A DNA stretch of 7,083 nt, from contig PMCY01000178.1 in the NCBI GenBank assembly GCA_003154255.1, forward strand, positions 1-7,083, given 5' to 3'. Under the pieces are notes generated by a model that was given only the letters and a program-made list of their open reading frames with translations, searched no databases and was not told the DNA's origin. The position numbers and the translations under genes were made by a program. The stretch is from Candidatus Aminicenantota bacterium. Lineage in GTDB: Bacteria > Acidobacteriota > Aminicenantia > Aminicenantales > UBA4085. Of the stretch, positions 1-6,415 are shown piece by piece; within the stretch, counting starts at the first letter, position 1; each line of letters opens with the position of its first letter.

Positions 1-1033
1 TGTTCTCGTCGGCGTCGGTGAAAACGTATTCACGCGAGTGGACAAGCTCCTTGTTGTACGTCTTGGGGATCTTGACCCCGCCCGCATGGATTTCGCGCCA
101 GCCCAGATAGACCTTGAGGGGAAACTCATGGAAAGGCGTGATGTCCACTTTCTCGGACGGATCGAACTCGGGCAGGGGCGTTTCCGGGGCGGCCAGCGGG
201 AGGCCTTCCGGCATGGCGTTGAGCACGCTTTTGAGGTGCCACTTGCCCCATTCCAGCGGAGAAACCAGGACGAACTCCTTCCTGTGCTTGGTCTCCAGGA
301 TGTGGCTTAGCCACAGGCAATGGATCTCGAACAGGTCGCTCGACGGCTCCAGGGCGAAAAACGCGCGTACCAGGTCGGTCGTCGAGGCCGATAGCCGGGT
401 CTCGGCCAGGCGGACCTCGATTTCCTTGATTTTGGCCTCGCTGATCTCGGGCTGTTTGGCCTTGAGCTGCCAGCGGTCGCCCCAGCTGAAGAAGAGGTGC
501 GACTTGCCCATGGCCGTGCGCAGGTTGCGCTCGAGGGCCTTGAGGTCGCGGTCCTGCATGGGCAGCTCGGTCAGGCGGGGGTCCTCGCCCGCGCCCATGA
601 CCGGCGGGGGCGCATTGGCCAGTCCCAGGTTGGACGGCAGGAGCACATCGGTCTTGGTCTTCTTCATGTAATCGACATACTTGCGGAAGGTGCCGCCTCC
701 GGAGTAGTCGACCTCCAGCATCTCGCAGTTGAGGGCCTTGTCGTGACGCTTTTTGATGACCTTCAGGACGACCGCGCCTTGAAAGGGTTCGTGGGTCTTG
801 GAGCTGACGGTCAGGAGCTCGTCGTATTCCTTGAAGATCGAGTCGCCGACCTGGTAGACGCTGCCCTGGTCGTAGATCTTGACGACCTCGGTCCGTTCGC
901 CGGCCGTCTTGAGGAAGGCCAGCTTTTCGGTCAGTTCGCGGAGGGTGAAGGGGCGGTAGGACTTGGCCAATTCCTTTTCGACGACGATGATGTCGCCGGG
1001 TTCGACCTGGACGAGCGGGTTATCCTTATCCAT
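1..1033 (-). CDS. Hypothetical protein, C-terminus beyond left edge
   Basis: I do not recognise this protein. The reading frame is open for 344 codons from ATG at 1033 to the window edge with no stop, so the gene is partial. It has no signal peptide or membrane segment and looks cytosolic: charged, with mixed alpha/beta character. Visible blocks are a beta-like N-terminus (VEPGDIIVVEKE, residues 10-21), a helical stretch around 29-43, a glycine turn followed by a basic helix (YSGGGTFRKYVDYMKKTKT, about 110-128), a Pro/Gly-rich linker near 138-153, and a tryptophan-containing region (FFSWGDRW, 181-188; LEWGKWH, 260-266). The start codon lies inside the end of argF with an 8-nt overlap. Upstream there is only a purine-rich stretch (GGGAAAGAAAGAGAAAC), which suggests translation coupled to argF and membership of the same operon. 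An uninterrupted frame in step with neighbouring genes argues that it is real. Function is unknown; I assign none from context. Confidence 0.8.
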   Translation of the reverse strand, partial: MDKDNPLVQVEPGDIIVVEKELAKSYRPFTLRELTEKLAFLKTAGERTEVVKIYDQGSVYQVGDSIFKEYDELLTVSSKTHEPFQGAVVLKVIKKRHDKALNCEMLEVDYSGGGTFRKYVDYMKKTKTDVLLPSNLGLANAPPPVMGAGEDPRLTELPMQDRDLKALERNLRTAMGKSHLFFSWGDRWQLKAKQPEISEAKIKEIEVRLAETRLSASTTDLVRAFFALEPSSDLFEIHCLWLSHILETKHRKEFVLVSPLEWGKWHLKSVLNAMPEGLPLAAPETPLPEFDPSEKVDITPFHEFPLKVYLGWREIHAGGVKIPKTYNKELVHSREYVFTDADEN

Positions 1034-1958
1034 GTTTCTCTTTCTTTCCCATCAGGGTCAGCAGGATTGCTTTCTGGATGTGCAGGCGGTTTTCGGCCTG
1101 GTCGAATACGACCGAGCAAGGCGAGTCGAGGACGGAAGCCGTGACCTCTTCCTCGCGATGGGCGGGAAGGCAGTGCATGAAAATCGCGCCGGGTTTGGCC
1201 AGAGCCATGAGCGCCGGATTGACCTGGTAAGGAATGAACGTCTTGATCCGCGCCTCCTTCTCGGCCTCCTGGCCCATGGAGGTCCAGACATCGGCGTAGA
1301 CGGCGTCGGCGCCGCGGACGGCTTCGCGGGGATCGTTGGTCAGGAGAAGCTCGAAGCCGGTGTCCCGGCCGTCCTCGCGGGCCCAGCGGACGATCGCGGG
1401 GGCGGGCTCATAGCCTTTGGGAGTGGCCACGGCCATCTTCGTGCCGGCCTTGGCCGCGGCCAGCATCAGGCTGTGGGCGACGTTGTTGCCGTCGCCCGAC
1501 CAAGCCAGCGTGAGCTCGCTCAGGCCGCCTTTGTGCTCCCGCAGGGTCAGGAAGTCGGCCATGGCCTGGCAGGGGTGAGATAGGTCGGTCAGGGCGTTGA
1601 TGACCGGCACTTTGGAGGCGGCCGCCAGGCGGACGATGTTGTCGTGGGCGAAGGTCCGGATCATGATCCCGTCCACCCAGCGTTCCAGGTTATGGGCCAC
1701 ATCCTCGACCGTCTCGCGCTTGCCCAGCTGGATCTCGTTGGGGCTGAGATAGATGGCCGTGCCGCCCAGCTCCAGCATGCCGACCTCGAAAGTCATCCGC
1801 GTGCGCAGCGAGGGCTTTTCGAAGATCATGGCCAGGACCTGATTTTTCAGCGCTTTGCGGTATTTCTCGCGGTCCTTTTTAATTTCCTGGGCGAGATCCA
1901 GCAATTCATGGAACTCGTACCGGGTAATGTCATGGACGGAGATGAAGTCCTTCTTCAT
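1026..1958 (-). CDS. argF: Ornithine carbamoyltransferase
   Basis: It catalyses the reversible reaction carbamoyl phosphate + ornithine = citrulline + phosphate in the cytosol. At 310 residues it has normal family length. The carbamoyl-phosphate loop is FEKPSLRTR (46-54), the SxRTR motif with Leu where many homologues have Thr. HPCQ is at 128-131 and the ornithine-side DGNNVAH at 156-162. The SMG loop (227-229) separates ornithine enzymes from aspartate carbamoyltransferases, and HCLP (262-265) carries the catalytic cysteine. All key motifs are intact. The ATG at 1958 has an AAGGAG Shine-Dalgarno (1965-1970) six nt upstream, which overlaps the arcC stop codon; the gene gap is 10 nt. Pairing with carbamate kinase favours a catabolic (arcB-like) role in ATP production from citrulline, but the sequence does not settle direction, and biosynthetic ArgF is equally compatible. 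No argininosuccinate or arginine deiminase genes are visible. Confidence 0.96.
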   Translation of the reverse strand: MKKDFISVHDITRYEFHELLDLAQEIKKDREKYRKALKNQVLAMIFEKPSLRTRMTFEVGMLELGGTAIYLSPNEIQLGKRETVEDVAHNLERWVDGIMIRTFAHDNIVRLAAASKVPVINALTDLSHPCQAMADFLTLREHKGGLSELTLAWSGDGNNVAHSLMLAAAKAGTKMAVATPKGYEPAPAIVRWAREDGRDTGFELLLTNDPREAVRGADAVYADVWTSMGQEAEKEARIKTFIPYQVNPALMALAKPGAIFMHCLPAHREEEVTASVLDSPCSVVFDQAENRLHIQKAILLTLMGKKEKHG

Positions 1959-1964
1959 GGGCGG

Positions 1965-1970
1965 CTCCTT
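1965..1970 (-). promoter_or_regulatory. Ribosome binding site of argF
   Basis: AAGGAG on the minus strand lies 6 nt before the argF ATG. Its last bases overlap the arcC stop codon (TAA at 1969-1971), so ribosomes ending arcC arrive on the argF initiation site. This supports coupled translation. Confidence 0.75.
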
Positions 1971-2931
1971 ATTCTCCCCTTTGTTTGTTTCCTACGATGC
2001 GGGTGCCGGAACGATTGAGCAGCGCCGCCTTGAGGTGGGCGGCGTCGGTGATCAGCACTTCGCGGCCCCCGGCCCGGATGTATTCGATGGCCGCCCGGAT
2101 CTTGGGGGCCATCGAGCCGGCCGGGAACTGGCCTTCGGCCAGGTATCGCTCGGCCTCGTCGACGCTGATTTCCGGAAGCTCCCGCTGGTCGGGCTTGCCG
2201 AAATTATAATAGACGCGTTCGATGGCGGTCAGGATGATGAACAGGTCCACGCCCGTCTCGCGGGCAATCAAGCTGGCCGCATAATCTTTGTCGATGACCG
2301 CCTCGACGCCTTCGTAGAGGCCTCGGCTGTTGAGGATGACCGGAATGCCCCCGCCGCCGGCGGCGATGACCACCCGCCCGGCGTGGACCAGGTCGCGGAT
2401 GACCCACTTGGCCACCACGTCGATCGGCCGGGGCGAGGGGACGACCTTGCGCCAGCCGCGCCCGGAGTCCTCGACCATGGACCATTTCTTCTTGCGTATG
2501 AGCTCATGGGCCCGGAACTTGGTGTAGAACGGCCCGACGGGCTTGGTCGGTTTCTCGAAGGCCGGGTCGTTCCTGTCGACCAGGACCATGCTGACCACTG
2601 TCGTGGCGTCCTTGTCGATCGACCGGCGGCGCAATTCGTTGGCGATGGCCCGCTCCAGCATGTAGCCCATGCTGCCTTCGGTCATGGCGTCGCAGACGTC
2701 CAGGGTGTAGGGCGGAATGCGGTTGACCGCCTCTTCCTGCTGGATGAGGATGTTGCCCACCTGGGGTCCGTTGCCATGGACGATGATGAGCTCGTAGCCT
2801 TTGCGGACGACCCCGACCATGAGTCTGGCCGCCTGTTCGGCGTTCTTGATCTGCTCCTCCTGCAGGCCGCGCTGGTCCTCACGGAGCAGGGCGTTCCCGC
2901 CGAAAGCGATCAGGGCCAGGCGTCGGTTCAT
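1969..2931 (-). CDS. arcC: Carbamate kinase
   Basis: It transfers phosphate between carbamoyl phosphate and ADP, giving ATP plus carbamate (which decays to ammonia and CO2). It is the energy-yielding last step of arginine/citrulline fermentation, or runs in reverse to supply carbamoyl phosphate. At 320 residues it is full length for the amino-acid-kinase fold family. Visible motifs are the N-terminal GGNALL (11-16), HGNGPQVGN (52-60), KPTKPVGPFY (127-136), the basic segment GRGWRKVVPSPRPI (157-170), the glycine loop AAGGGGIPVI (190-199), VIDKDYAA (212-219) and the nucleotide-binding GSMAPKI (272-278) with Lys277. It lies 23 nt after the GTPase-like gene. The ribosome site is poor: GGAAAG lies rather far upstream, followed by CCCCC just before ATG. 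Translation may therefore depend on the upstream gene. The next gene consumes or makes the same intermediate. Confidence 0.97.
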   Translation of the reverse strand: MNRRLALIAFGGNALLREDQRGLQEEQIKNAEQAARLMVGVVRKGYELIIVHGNGPQVGNILIQQEEAVNRIPPYTLDVCDAMTEGSMGYMLERAIANELRRRSIDKDATTVVSMVLVDRNDPAFEKPTKPVGPFYTKFRAHELIRKKKWSMVEDSGRGWRKVVPSPRPIDVVAKWVIRDLVHAGRVVIAAGGGGIPVILNSRGLYEGVEAVIDKDYAASLIARETGVDLFIILTAIERVYYNFGKPDQRELPEISVDEAERYLAEGQFPAGSMAPKIRAAIEYIRAGGREVLITDAAHLKAALLNRSGTRIVGNKQRGE

Positions 2932-2954
2932 GGGGGTCTTTTCTTTCCGGGTCC

Positions 2955-4259
2955 TCAGAACTTGGCCAAAACATCCTCAAGAGTGGGGGAGCCGATCTCC
3001 TCCAGTTCATAATCGACGTGCAGCAACGGCTGTTTGGGTTTGAACAGGCGGTTGAGATCGATCGGCGTGCCGCTCACGATCAGGTCGCAGTCGATGTTCT
3101 CGATGGTGGCGGCCAGCTCCCGGATCTGTTTGTCGCCGTAGCCCATGGCCGGCAAAACTTTTTCCAGATGGTTGTATTTCTCGAAGGTGGCCTTGATGCT
3201 GCCGAGGGCGGCCGGACGGGGGTCGACGATTGTGGCCGCGCCGAATCTCTGGGCGGCGACGAATCCGGCGCCGTAGCCCATCCCGCCGTGGGTGACGGTC
3301 GGGCCGTCCTCGATGACCAGGACCTTTTTGCCTTTTATCTGATCGCTGTTCTTCACAAAGAGGGCGGAATTGGCCTTGATGACGATGGCCGAGGGATTGA
3401 CCTTTTTCAGATTGGACAAAACCTTGTCTACGCCTTCGGCCGTGGCCGAGTCCATCTTGTTGAGGACGATGACGTCGGCCCGGCGGAAATTGGTCTCGCC
3501 GGGATAATAAAGCATCTCGTGGCCCGGCCGCAGGGGGTCGGCCACGACGATTTCGAGATCGGACTTGTAGAAGGGGAAGTCGTTGTTGCCGCCGTCCCAA
3601 AGGATGACGTCGGCTTCCTTCTCGGCCTCGCGGAGAATGGCCTCGTAATCCACCCCGGCGTAGATGATGATGCCGGCGACGATATGGGGTTCGTATTCCT
3701 CGCGTTCTTCGATCGTGCATTTGTGGCGGTCGAGGTCGGCCAGCTCGGCGAAACGCTGGACCTTCTGGATGGCCAGGTCGCCGTAGGGCATGGGATGGCG
3801 GATGGCGGCCACCCGGCGGCCCTTGGCCTGGAGGATGTGAGCCACTTTGCGCGAGGTCTGGCTCTTGCCGCAGCCGGTGCGGACGGCGCAGACCGAAACC
3901 ACCGGCTTGGTGCTCTTGACCATGGTGTCCTTGGGGCCGAGAAGGACGAACGTGGCGCCCGCCGCCTGGACCTGGCTGGCCTTGTGCATGACGTATTCGT
4001 GGGCCACGTCGCTATAGGAAAAATAGACCTTGGTCACATTGAACTTGCGGATGAGGGAATCGAGCTCCTCTTCGGCGTAGATGGGGATGCCGTCCGGGTA
4101 GAGCTTTCCGGCCAGGACGGCCGGGTACTGGCGGCCCTCGATGTCGGGAATCTGGGTCGCCGTAAAAGCGACGACCTGGAAGTTCGGGTTGTCCCGAAAG
4201 TAGGTGTTGAAATTGTGGAAATCCCGGCCTGCGGCGCCCATGATGATCACTTTTTTCAT
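2955..4259 (-). CDS. Cyclic 2,3-diphosphoglycerate synthetase-like predicted GTPase
   Basis: A 434-residue protein resembling the family annotated as cyclic 2,3-diphosphoglycerate synthetase / predicted GTPase (COG2403). The N-terminus is Rossmann-like (KKVIIMGAAGRDFHNFNTYF, 2-20). A P-loop NTPase domain follows: VRTGCGKSQTS (126-136) as Walker A, DGGNNDFPFY (222-231) as the Walker-B-like acidic strand, and NKMD (267-270) as the guanine-specificity motif. A conserved-looking THGGMGYGAG (323-332) and a C-terminal alpha/beta part complete it. I chose ATG at 4259 because AAAGGAG (4268-4274) lies 8 nt upstream and homology starts here. The frame continues to 4442, but that 61-residue extension spans the promoter and looks non-coding. 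It is the first gene of the operon. The diphosphoglycerate reaction was shown for a methanogen enzyme; in bacteria the name may mislead. Co-transcription with arcC and argF suggests a role linked to carbamoyl phosphate, which is inference. Confidence 0.88.
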   Translation of the reverse strand: MKKVIIMGAAGRDFHNFNTYFRDNPNFQVVAFTATQIPDIEGRQYPAVLAGKLYPDGIPIYAEEELDSLIRKFNVTKVYFSYSDVAHEYVMHKASQVQAAGATFVLLGPKDTMVKSTKPVVSVCAVRTGCGKSQTSRKVAHILQAKGRRVAAIRHPMPYGDLAIQKVQRFAELADLDRHKCTIEEREEYEPHIVAGIIIYAGVDYEAILREAEKEADVILWDGGNNDFPFYKSDLEIVVADPLRPGHEMLYYPGETNFRRADVIVLNKMDSATAEGVDKVLSNLKKVNPSAIVIKANSALFVKNSDQIKGKKVLVIEDGPTVTHGGMGYGAGFVAAQRFGAATIVDPRPAALGSIKATFEKYNHLEKVLPAMGYGDKQIRELAATIENIDCDLIVSGTPIDLNRLFKPKQPLLHVDYELEEIGSPTLEDVLAKF

Positions 4260-4267
4260 GCGTACGA

Positions 4268-4274
4268 CTCCTTT
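4268..4274 (-). promoter_or_regulatory. Ribosome binding site deciding the GTPase start
   Basis: AAAGGAG on the minus strand, 8 nt before ATG at 4259. It is the strongest Shine-Dalgarno in this stretch and fixes the start at 4259 rather than at the upstream in-frame ATG at 4442. Confidence 0.75.
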
Positions 4275-4319
4275 GTTTTCACCAAAAAACGTACAAATTT
4301 CAACGACAAAAACAGGGGC

Positions 4320-4349
4320 AGTATACACCAACCCTGATGAGGGGGGCAA
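4320..4349 (-). promoter_or_regulatory. Putative sigma70-type promoter of the GTPase-arcC-argF operon
   Basis: On the minus strand, TTGCCC (4349-4344) and TATACT (4325-4320) are separated by 18 bp, giving 4/6 and 5/6 matches to the -35 and -10 consensus. Transcription would start near 4313 and give a leader of about 54 nt. It is the best-placed promoter candidate for the leftward operon, called by eye only. Confidence 0.45.
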
Positions 4350-4406
4350 GCGGGGCTTGAAAAGCGGATTTTGGCCGGGCGCGAGGGTTGGGACAAGGGG
4401 CTCGGC

Positions 4407-4430
4407 GGGAATAAGGCCGGACTTATGCCC
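4407..4430. repeat. 24-bp imperfect palindrome, possible operator
   Basis: Ten of twelve symmetric pairs match around a centre between 4418 and 4419. The inner part is ATAAGGCCGGACTTAT (4411-4426), flanked by GGGA on the left and GCCC on the right. The two mismatched pairs are 4410/4427 and 4416/4421. It lies between the divergent genes, upstream of both promoter candidates. A dimeric regulator site is a reasonable guess. There is no following T-run, so it is not an intrinsic terminator. Confidence 0.4.
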
Positions 4431-4531
4431 AATCCCTTCCAACCTGTGGAAATCTTGTTAAAAAACTTGCTTCGCCAAGGTTTTCCGGAAATTGACCTCT
4501 AAACAAACGGGATGGATTTCTTGTGCTTTTT

Positions 4532-4540
4532 TGCTAATAT
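4532..4540 (+). promoter_or_regulatory. Putative extended -10 promoter of the arylsulfotransferase gene
   Basis: TGCTAATAT has the TGn extension followed by TAATAT (4/6 to TATAAT), in an AT-rich stretch preceded by a T-run. No good -35 is seen at 16-18 bp spacing. Transcription would start near 4547, giving a leader of roughly 77 nt. The purF promoter begins with the same TGCTA. Confidence 0.35.
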
Positions 4541-4611
4541 CCGTAACTTGTTCTTTTTTACCGCGCAAAATGAATCATGATCGATAAACTCTCCGCGTAC
4601 TCCTCCCCGCT

Positions 4612-4616
4612 GGGGA
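4612..4616 (+). promoter_or_regulatory. Weak ribosome binding site supporting the TTG start
   Basis: GGGGA lies 7 nt before TTG at 4624. The nearby ATG at 4628 is in another frame. The next in-frame alternatives (TTG at codon 27, ATG at codon 42) would cut into or just before the first membrane helix. Confidence 0.4.
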
Positions 4617-4623
4617 CGAAACT

Positions 4624-6249
4624 TTGAATGCGCTCCCGGAGTCCGGTTCTCTTGCCCCCCCCGATAAAGCCGCCGCGGCGAACGTCCGTCGCCGCAAAGG
4701 ATTGAAAACCGTACTTCTGGCTTTAGCCGGCCTGACCCTGGCCGGCATGGCCCTGGGTTTCGTCGCCTCTCCCTTCGCCTATATGTTGTATTTGCAGATC
4801 GCCGGGCTCATCCTGGCGGCAATCGTGTTTTTCTCCATTCGCCGGGATCCGGTGCTTCTGGCGGTCGGAGCGGCCTGGCTGGCCGCTTATATCCTGAGAC
4901 AGCCCGAACCGGCGACCGCGTTGGCCGCCCTTTTCCTGGCCGTCTTCGTCGGGCGCAGCCTGCTTCCGAACGACCGCCGGCGCCGGCTGTTCAGCCTGGC
5001 TGCCGGCGCGGCGGCCGGCCTGGGATTTGCCGCGTTTCTCTTCTTTTTCCGGGTTTCAGGGGAATCCTCCCCCGTTTCCGCCGCCCTGCGGGCCGAGGCC
5101 ATGAAATCCCTGTCCTACTCGTCCTTTTCGGCGTCCGAAACGGAAAAAAGGGACGGCGTCATCGAATTTCGCCAGGATGCCAGTGAACCGGGACTGAATC
5201 TCTACAACTCGTATTATCAGCCGGGGGCGATGCTCTTAGACATGGACGGCCATGTCCTTCATCGCTGGCGGCCCGAGGCCGGCGGTTCGAATTGGCATTA
5301 CGTCCGGCTGCTGCCCGACGGCGATCTTCTGGTCTGCGTCGAGGACGAGATGCTGATGCGGCTGGACTGGTCGTCGCGCGTCCTGTGGAAGACTCCGATG
5401 CGGGCCCATCACGACATTGCTGTCGCCGAAAACGGCGATATCTACACCCTGTCCGGCGCCGAGGAGATGGTTGCGTTCTTCGGGCTGCGGGCCCCGATCA
5501 TCAACGAGTATATCGAGGTCCTGGACGGGACGACCGGAGCGTCCAAAAAGCGCCTCTCGCTTTTCGCGCTCTTCCCCAAGGATTTCTCGTTCTCGGCGTT
5601 CGGCCGGGTTCATGCCCAGATCTTCGATTCCCAGGACTATCTCTGGCGCATCCTGACACTTAAGAGAAAAGGCCGGCCTCTGCTCCGCCGCCTGACCGGG
5701 TTCGACATCTTCCATGCCAATGCGCTCAAGATCATCGACCGCGCCATTCCCGGGTTGTGCCAAAAGGGCGATCTGCTCCTTTCCCTGCGCTCTCTCGACC
5801 GCATCGCCATCGTCGACCCCGTTCGTGGAGTGAACGGAGGCGTGCGCTGGAGCTGGGGGCCGGGTGTCCTGGAGGAGCAGCACGACCCGAGCCTCCTCGA
5901 CGACGGCCACATTCTCGTTTTCGATAACGGCACCCGGCGGAAATTCTCCCGCATCGTGGAGTTCGATCCGCGGACGCGCTCCGTCGTCTGGGAATACCAT
6001 GACCTCGGGGCTGTCCCGTTCTACTCGAGCTGGGGGGGCGCCGCCCAGCGGTTCCTCAACGGCAACACCCTGATCACGGAATCCGACGAGGGGAGGGTGT
6101 TCGAGGTGACCAAGGGCGGCGAGAGAGTCTGGTCCTATATGAATCCCGACGACGGCCCCGGGGGCAAACGGGCGACCATCTACCGGATGACCCGCATCAC
6201 CGATCCGTTGACGGTCGCCGCCCTTTTGCGCTTGACCGCGGCACGATAG
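4624..6249 (+). CDS. Membrane-anchored arylsulfotransferase (ASST) family protein
   Basis: The family moves sulfate groups between phenolic sulfate esters without PAPS, through a sulfo-histidine. The physiological substrate here is unknown. The 541 residues start with a basic N-terminus (RRRK, 22-25), then five predicted transmembrane helices near 28-48, 52-71, 77-91, 98-115 and 121-143. Positive charges (RR at 73-74, RRRR at 118-121) fit an N-in topology that places the C-terminal propeller outside the cytoplasm. Propeller strands with W/D repeats follow (VLHRW, VLWKT, VRWSW, VVWEY, RVWSY). Catalytic-type motifs are AHHD (261-264), FHAN (363-366), SLR (387-389) and EQHDP (418-422); His420 matches the sulfated histidine by context. 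Only two cysteines are seen (238, 379), so the disulfide of enterobacterial AssT seems absent. The start is TTG, with GGGGA 7 nt upstream and an in-frame stop at 4585. It looks monocistronic. Confidence 0.85.
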   Translation: MNALPESGSLAPPDKAAAANVRRRKGLKTVLLALAGLTLAGMALGFVASPFAYMLYLQIAGLILAAIVFFSIRRDPVLLAVGAAWLAAYILRQPEPATALAALFLAVFVGRSLLPNDRRRRLFSLAAGAAAGLGFAAFLFFFRVSGESSPVSAALRAEAMKSLSYSSFSASETEKRDGVIEFRQDASEPGLNLYNSYYQPGAMLLDMDGHVLHRWRPEAGGSNWHYVRLLPDGDLLVCVEDEMLMRLDWSSRVLWKTPMRAHHDIAVAENGDIYTLSGAEEMVAFFGLRAPIINEYIEVLDGTTGASKKRLSLFALFPKDFSFSAFGRVHAQIFDSQDYLWRILTLKRKGRPLLRRLTGFDIFHANALKIIDRAIPGLCQKGDLLLSLRSLDRIAIVDPVRGVNGGVRWSWGPGVLEEQHDPSLLDDGHILVFDNGTRRKFSRIVEFDPRTRSVVWEYHDLGAVPFYSSWGGAAQRFLNGNTLITESDEGRVFEVTKGGERVWSYMNPDDGPGGKRATIYRMTRITDPLTVAALLRLTAAR

Positions 6250-6336
6250 CATTTTTCCCTGCCCGCCCGCCGGCCCTCCCCGATTCTCCGGGCTTTGCCT
6301 GCCCTCCCCGACACTTGGAGGCAGGGTGGAGGAGGG

Positions 6337-6363
6337 GGCCAACGCCCTTGGCCGGAACTTTTT
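6337..6363 (+). terminator. Probable intrinsic terminator after the arylsulfotransferase gene
   Basis: A perfect 6-bp stem, GGCCAA (6337-6342) with TTGGCC (6348-6353), closes a five-base loop CGCCC. Five bases later comes TTTTT (6359-6363). The stem is short and the T-tract slightly displaced, so efficiency may be modest. It lies directly before the purF -10 element. Confidence 0.5.
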
Positions 6364-6364
6364 G

Positions 6365-6373
6365 TGCTATAAT
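6365..6373 (+). promoter_or_regulatory. Extended -10 promoter of purF
   Basis: TGCTATAAT is a perfect TGn-TATAAT extended -10. The -35 position (6345-6350, CCCTTG) is poor, as is usual for extended -10 promoters, and falls in the preceding hairpin. The predicted start is near 6380, leaving a leader of about 36 nt, too short for a purine riboswitch. Confidence 0.7.
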
Positions 6374-6400
6374 AGAGTCTCCTTATTGAACTCATCGTCC

Positions 6401-6406
6401 GAGGAG
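6401..6406 (+). promoter_or_regulatory. Ribosome binding site of purF
   Basis: GAGGAG lies 9 nt before the ATG at 6416 and fixes that start, which places the catalytic cysteine at position 2. Confidence 0.7.
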
Positions 6407-6415
6407 TATTCCCGA

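Larger units (their letters stand above)
4260..4623. other. Divergent intergenic region
   Basis: These 364 bp separate the leftward operon from the rightward arylsulfotransferase gene. The first 70 bp next to the operon and the last 180 bp next to the sulfotransferase are AT-rich, as expected for promoters. Between them a GC-rich stretch (about 4330-4440) contains a 24-bp imperfect palindrome. Open frames crossing the region on both strands show no recognisable protein and lack ribosome sites, so I see no gene here. Confidence 0.7.

Noticed and set aside
497..1144. 215-codon open frame on the plus strand over the unknown gene
   Set aside because: The minus-strand frame is longer, continuous to the edge and joined to argF in operon style. 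The plus-strand frame runs on into the argF coding region, so it is a shadow.
1855..3012. 385-codon open frame on the plus strand
   Set aside because: It is antisense to arcC, whose motifs are unmistakable; its composition is that of a mirror frame.
3018..4337. 439-codon open frame on the plus strand
   Set aside because: It is antisense to the well supported GTPase-like gene. GC-rich third positions leave such frames open; no family motif is seen.
4260..4442. 61-residue N-terminal extension of the GTPase-like protein (ATG at 4442)
   Set aside because: It spans the predicted promoter and palindrome, has no ribosome site, and has no recognisable sequence; the start at 4259 has a strong Shine-Dalgarno and begins with the Rossmann strand.
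4570..4587. Five-codon leader-like frame ATG...TAA before the sulfotransferase gene
   Set aside because: Too short to distinguish from chance, with no clear ribosome site and no regulatory codon run.
5236..6342. 368-codon open frame on the minus strand
   Set aside because: It is antisense to the arylsulfotransferase gene and its downstream gap, with a low-complexity start and no ribosome site or motif.
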